From an uncultured Clostridia bacterium (GTDB lineage Bacteria > Bacillota > Clostridia > Christensenellales > UBA1242), in contig CANQOO010000001.1 of NCBI GenBank assembly GCA_947625515.1, forward strand, positions 242,584-306,583: a stretch of DNA of 64,000 bases, given 5' to 3'. Of the stretch, positions 61,091-64,000 are shown piece by piece (positions within the stretch are counted from its first letter, which is position 1; each line of letters starts with the position of its first letter). Made by a program: the position numbers and the translations under genes. A model generated the notes under the pieces. The model did not search any database, had not been told where the DNA came from, and was given only the letters and a program-made list of their open reading frames with translations.

Positions 61091-61903
61091 ATGGAAAATT
61101 TGGAAGGGCAGCAAGAGGTGCAAAATCAGCCTGTGCCAGCAGAAGAGGCAAGTGCGTCGCAAAGCGACTTAATTTTTTCTGCGGGAGAGGCGTATCGCTT
61201 TAAACTCGACAACTTTGAGGGGCCGTTGGACCTGTTGTTGCACCTGATTAAAGAGTCCAAACTTGACATCACGGAAGTGGCACTGGCACAAATCACGGGG
61301 CAATATTTGGAATATATGCAAGACATCAAAAGCGTGGACATGGACAGTGCCAGCGAGTTCATCACCGTTGCCGCAACTTTGATTGAAATGAAGTCAAAAA
61401 TTCTCCTGCCGGTGGAGAAAGAAGAGGTGCCGGAAGAGGAAGACGACGGGGCATTGCTTATCAGGCGGCTGAAAGAATATGAGCTTTTCAAAGAGGTCGG
61501 CAAAAGTTTGAAGGACATTGAGGACGTTGGGAAACTGTATCGTGCCCCTGGCAAAGAGACCGAAAAAGTGAAAATCATCATGAAAGACATGGTGCTTGAC
61601 CAACTTTTGGACGCTTTCGCCAAACTTATGACTCGCGAAGAACTGAAAAAAGCGGTGCAAACGGAGCAGCCGAAGAAGATTGTCAAAGACCGCTTCACTG
61701 TGGCGGAAAAAATCATTTCCATCCGAAATTTTGCCAAGGAACGCAAGCGTTTTGAATTTGAAGAACTTTTTGACGACGACATGACCAAAAGTGAACTCAT
61801 CAACACCTTCCTTGCTCTTCTGGAACTTTTGAAACTGCAAACGGTGAAGGTGATTCAAAACGGCATTTTTGGCAACATTGTCATCACGGCAAATGAGGTG
61901 TGA
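61091..61903 (+). CDS. scpA: Segregation and condensation protein A
   Basis: Kleisin that bridges the SMC heads. 270 aa. It has YRFKLDNFEGPLDLLLHLIKESKLDI and ITGQYLEYMQDIKSVDM, diagnostic of ScpA, and a C-terminal winged-helix part (DDMTKSELINTFLALLELLKLQ). The first ~30 residues are an extra acidic tail. No ribosome binding site; probably leaderless. Partner smc is at 47016. Confidence 0.95.
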   Translation: MENLEGQQEVQNQPVPAEEASASQSDLIFSAGEAYRFKLDNFEGPLDLLLHLIKESKLDITEVALAQITGQYLEYMQDIKSVDMDSASEFITVAATLIEMKSKILLPVEKEEVPEEEDDGALLIRRLKEYELFKEVGKSLKDIEDVGKLYRAPGKETEKVKIIMKDMVLDQLLDAFAKLMTREELKKAVQTEQPKKIVKDRFTVAEKIISIRNFAKERKRFEFEELFDDDMTKSELINTFLALLELLKLQTVKVIQNGIFGNIVITANEV

Positions 61904-61928
61904 ATGCATTTTTAAAGTGAGGTGCAAA

Positions 61929-62594
61929 ATGGATGATGAATTGAAGAAAAATTTGAAAGAAATTGTGCTGTCAGTGCTTTTTGTGGCTGGGGAGGGCATT
62001 GAAAAGTCTTTCATTGCCGAAAAACTGGCAATTTCGTCGGCGGAACTGGACAAGGTTTTGGCAGAACTGAAAAAAGAACTGGATGGGAGCAGGGGCATTC
62101 ACTTGATTTTCTATAAAGACAAAGTGCAACTTGCATCCAATCCTGCATATGCCGACCTTATCGGGCAGGTGCTTAACCCAATCCGCGAAAAGTCCCTGAC
62201 ACGTGCCGCCCTTGAAACGCTGGCAATCATTGCCTACAAACAGCCAATCACCAAATTGGAAATTGAGGACATTCGCCAGGTGGGGTGCGACTATGCCATC
62301 CAGGTGCTTTCCGACCAAAATATGATTGAGGTTGTTGGGCGAAAGGACGCCGTGGGCAAGCCGCTTCTTTTTGGCACGACCGAGAACTTTCTTAAACGTT
62401 TTAACCTCACCGACCTTGCACAGCTGCCGGACTATGACGGGCTGCTGGAAAGAATTAAGGTGATTGAAACTGGGGAAGAGCAAAATCAGAGCGACAGCCT
62501 CTATAATGAATTTTCTTTGCCGCTTGAAGAAGAACTGCCAGAATTTTTGGCAGGAGAGCAGGACGTGCAAACCGTGACGGGCGACGGGGCGTGA
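61929..62594 (+). CDS. scpB: Segregation and condensation protein B
   Basis: Dimeric winged-helix partner of ScpA. 221 aa. LFVAGEGIEKSFIAEKL and LTRAALETLAIIAYKQPITKLEIEDIRQV are typical, as is GRKDAVGKPLLFGTT. GAGGTG precedes the ATG at 61929. It lies 25 bases after scpA. Confidence 0.95.
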   Translation: MDDELKKNLKEIVLSVLFVAGEGIEKSFIAEKLAISSAELDKVLAELKKELDGSRGIHLIFYKDKVQLASNPAYADLIGQVLNPIREKSLTRAALETLAIIAYKQPITKLEIEDIRQVGCDYAIQVLSDQNMIEVVGRKDAVGKPLLFGTTENFLKRFNLTDLAQLPDYDGLLERIKVIETGEEQNQSDSLYNEFSLPLEEELPEFLAGEQDVQTVTGDGA

Positions 62595-62679
62595 CCATTC
62601 AAACTTGGTTTTGTTAAAAACATTGGCACGACGAGAAGAACTTATTAGTTTTGCTTAGAAAAAAACACAAAAAATTGAA

Positions 62680-62890
62680 GTGCGTAAAATTTAAGAAATA
62701 AAAGATTGAAATGTATAAAACTTGTGAAATAAAAAAATTTAAGAAGAAGATTTGATAAAGAAAAAGATTAAAAATGATTTGAGAAAGAATACAAAAAAAA
62801 GAATTTGAAAATAAAAAGATTAAGAAACAAAACATTGAAAAAGATTGAGAAAGAAAATAAAAAAAGAATTTGAAAATAATAAAGATTTAA
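62680..62890. repeat. Purine-rich low-complexity region
   Basis: Plus strand almost entirely A and G with degenerate repeats of AAAGATT and AAAAAAGAATTTGAAAATAA (twice about 80 bases apart). No coding frame credible on either strand. It lies between scpB and its terminator. Confidence 0.6.
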
Positions 62891-62920
62891 AAAGAAAAAG
62901 AGCATATGCTCTTTTTCTTT
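62891..62920. terminator. Bidirectional terminator, perfect palindrome
   Basis: AAAGAAAAAGAGCAT and its exact reverse complement join without a spacer at a central ATAT. It can end both scpB transcripts and those of the convergent gene at 63077. Confidence 0.8.
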
Positions 62921-62954
62921 TCCATAAAGCCATGACGTAATTTGATGTTTTGAT

Positions 62955-63070
62955 ACATATTATGCCAACTTTTACATTATGTCAATGTTTAAAATGCTGC
63001 AATCATTTTGCCAACCTTTAAAATGTTTTAATCATTATGACAAATTTTAAAACATTTCAATCATTCAACA
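62955..63070. repeat. 29-base degenerate tandem repeat, about 4 copies
   Basis: Units starting TTTAAAATGCTGCAATCATT at 62988, 63017 and 63046 are exactly 29 bases apart, with a weaker copy before them. It is not a CRISPR array, because there are no unique spacers. It lies just 3' of the paralogue C gene. Confidence 0.7.
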
Positions 63071-63076
63071 TTACGC

Positions 63077-64000
63077 CTATTTCAGACTGTTTGCTATCGC
63101 GGTGAGGTTGAGGTGAAGGGCAGGGCGGACGGCGCTGGAGTAGGACGTATATCTGTCGAGAGAGTAGCCACTGCCGGACGCTTTCAAACCGTATACTCTG
63201 CCACCGGTCGCCCGGTAGTGGTAGGTGGTACGGAGCCAGGAATTGTTGTAGGTGCCTCCGGTGCTGTTGGCTGAGCCAACATTGCCCAAATCGCTATCAC
63301 CGGTGTCGGAATTTATAAGTTTTCTTTGATTGGTTGTTGTTTTCCACATGCCTATGTGGCTATCGTTATCATATCCTGTTTCTGTTAAGGATGGAAGCCA
63401 GAGATAATCGTTTTTCCATGCATCGTTGCCATTTATGCCCGCATAGTTCATACCAAATGGTTTAAAGTCCGTATCTGGTACTTGGTCTTTGTTATTCGCC
63501 CAATTTTCATTTGATAGGTCATATGATGCTACACCTTGATTCTTTGCACTTTGACCGCTCTCTTGCCAGGAAACATGCACTGGGGTGACTAAAAATTCTG
63601 TAAGGCCAAACTTGTCCATTGTGAACATTGCAAATGGGTTAGATTCGCTTTGTTCTGCTTCTTGTAAAGTTACTTGTGAGGGATTAATGGATGTTGTGCC
63701 ATGGCTGTATTGCCCGCCATTGTTCAGTGTCACCGCACGCATGTAGCTTTTCCCATACATATCGGAAATAAGACTGTTACCCCCATAGGCTGCTTGATGC
63801 CAGTTGGATGCCCAGTCGCTGTAAAGCGCACCATTTAAGAAACCATAATATTCGCCTTCATCTCTTTTTCTGCTTGACCAAACATCTTGCTGGTTGTCCG
63901 CAAGCCAGAGGGTGAGGATGTCGTTTTCTTGGTCATCTTGGGAAAGATACACCGGAGTCCAAATAAGTCCGCCAAGTTCAATGAGTATTTCTGCGTCATA
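63077..64000 (-). CDS. Surface-type protein with variable C-terminal module, paralogue C (N-terminus outside window)
   Basis: The last ~307 codons are seen; the frame runs off the window edge (YDAEILIELGGLIWTPVYLS matches the start of the shared body in A and B). The body has LWLADNQQDVW, YYGFLNGALYSDWASNW, MRAVTLNNGG and GNDAWKNDYLWLPSLTETGYDN. The C-terminus is SWLRTTYHYRATGG, variable, then VRPALHLNLTAIANSLK. The variable part (about 63115-63240) is much richer in C-ending codons and GC than the rest of the gene. Whether it also has a G tract near its start cannot be seen. It is on the opposite strand, 4.4 kb from paralogue B. Confidence 0.78.
   Translation of the reverse strand, partial: YDAEILIELGGLIWTPVYLSQDDQENDILTLWLADNQQDVWSSRKRDEGEYYGFLNGALYSDWASNWHQAAYGGNSLISDMYGKSYMRAVTLNNGGQYSHGTTSINPSQVTLQEAEQSESNPFAMFTMDKFGLTEFLVTPVHVSWQESGQSAKNQGVASYDLSNENWANNKDQVPDTDFKPFGMNYAGINGNDAWKNDYLWLPSLTETGYDNDSHIGMWKTTTNQRKLINSDTGDSDLGNVGSANSTGGTYNNSWLRTTYHYRATGGRVYGLKASGSGYSLDRYTSYSSAVRPALHLNLTAIANSLK

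Noticed and set aside
62955..63070. Regular 29-base repeats looking like a CRISPR array
   Set aside because: The units follow each other directly with no unique spacers, and no cas genes are in the window.

Overview
The window is a chromosomal segment of a low-GC, spore-forming Bacillota, most likely an uncultivated gut-type member of Clostridia. Support comes from eight genes of endospore biology (spoVAC, spoVAD, spoVAE, yunB, ylbJ, sigK, a spoIIM-like gene and a dacF-type carboxypeptidase), from T-box and SAM-I leaders, and from the clostridial gene order plsX-rnc-smc-ftsY. No rRNA, CRISPR array, complete prophage or insertion sequence was seen. Two tRNA genes are present, Leu(AAG) and Ser(GGA).

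Layout. 1-6 kb: the 3' end of valS, a PAP2 membrane phosphatase, tRNA-Leu, and a large secreted subtilisin-like protease with BspA-type repeats. 6-12 kb: a divergent Gly/Tyr- and Cys-rich lipoprotein, spoVAC-AD-AE, yunB, and a HEPN-like/CBS protein. 12-20 kb: T-box-controlled ileS, a methyltransferase overlapping an RluA pseudouridine synthase, an M3 oligopeptidase and a small CxxxC protein. 20-29 kb: tlyA convergent with murG, SAM-I riboswitch plus metK, a parE/parC-type topoisomerase pair, and a short-chain dehydrogenase. 29-34 kb: a SHOCT membrane protein, tRNA-Ser, and an AT-rich two-gene island whose 937-aa protein carries a GC-rich segment that looks like the variable region of a diversity-generating retroelement (DGR). 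34-44.5 kb: fhs, a glycosyltransferase, degV, a nucleoside phosphorylase, a HIT-RNase HI fusion, a Nudix gene with a G8 tract, ylbJ, pta and ackA. 44.5-55 kb: rpmF, plsX, rnc, smc, ftsY, a second dehydrogenase, sigK, and a protein ending in a diadenylate-cyclase-like domain. 55-64 kb: two tandem paralogous surface-type genes, each with a G9 tract just after the start codon, then spoIIM-like, dacF, scpA, scpB and, on the other strand at the window edge, a third paralogue.

The most unusual content is a set of proteins built for variation. Two tandem paralogues can be switched off by gain or loss of one G in a G9 run, because both frameshifts hit a stop within a few codons. They and the edge paralogue share conserved bodies and end in a WLR(S/T)...VRPALHLNL module whose interior differs in each copy. 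The 937-aa protein contains a related WLRS module with DGR-like composition followed directly by a short GC hairpin. No reverse transcriptase or template repeat lies in the window, so the DGR reading is inference. A small dispersed palindromic repeat occurs three times, once inside the signal-peptide region of the dacF-type gene.

Core functions (cell wall, ribosome, chromosome segregation, acetate metabolism, one-carbon metabolism) are otherwise ordinary. Several genes (tlyA, scpA, the protease) have a strong -10 box about 6 bases before the chosen ATG and may be leaderless.
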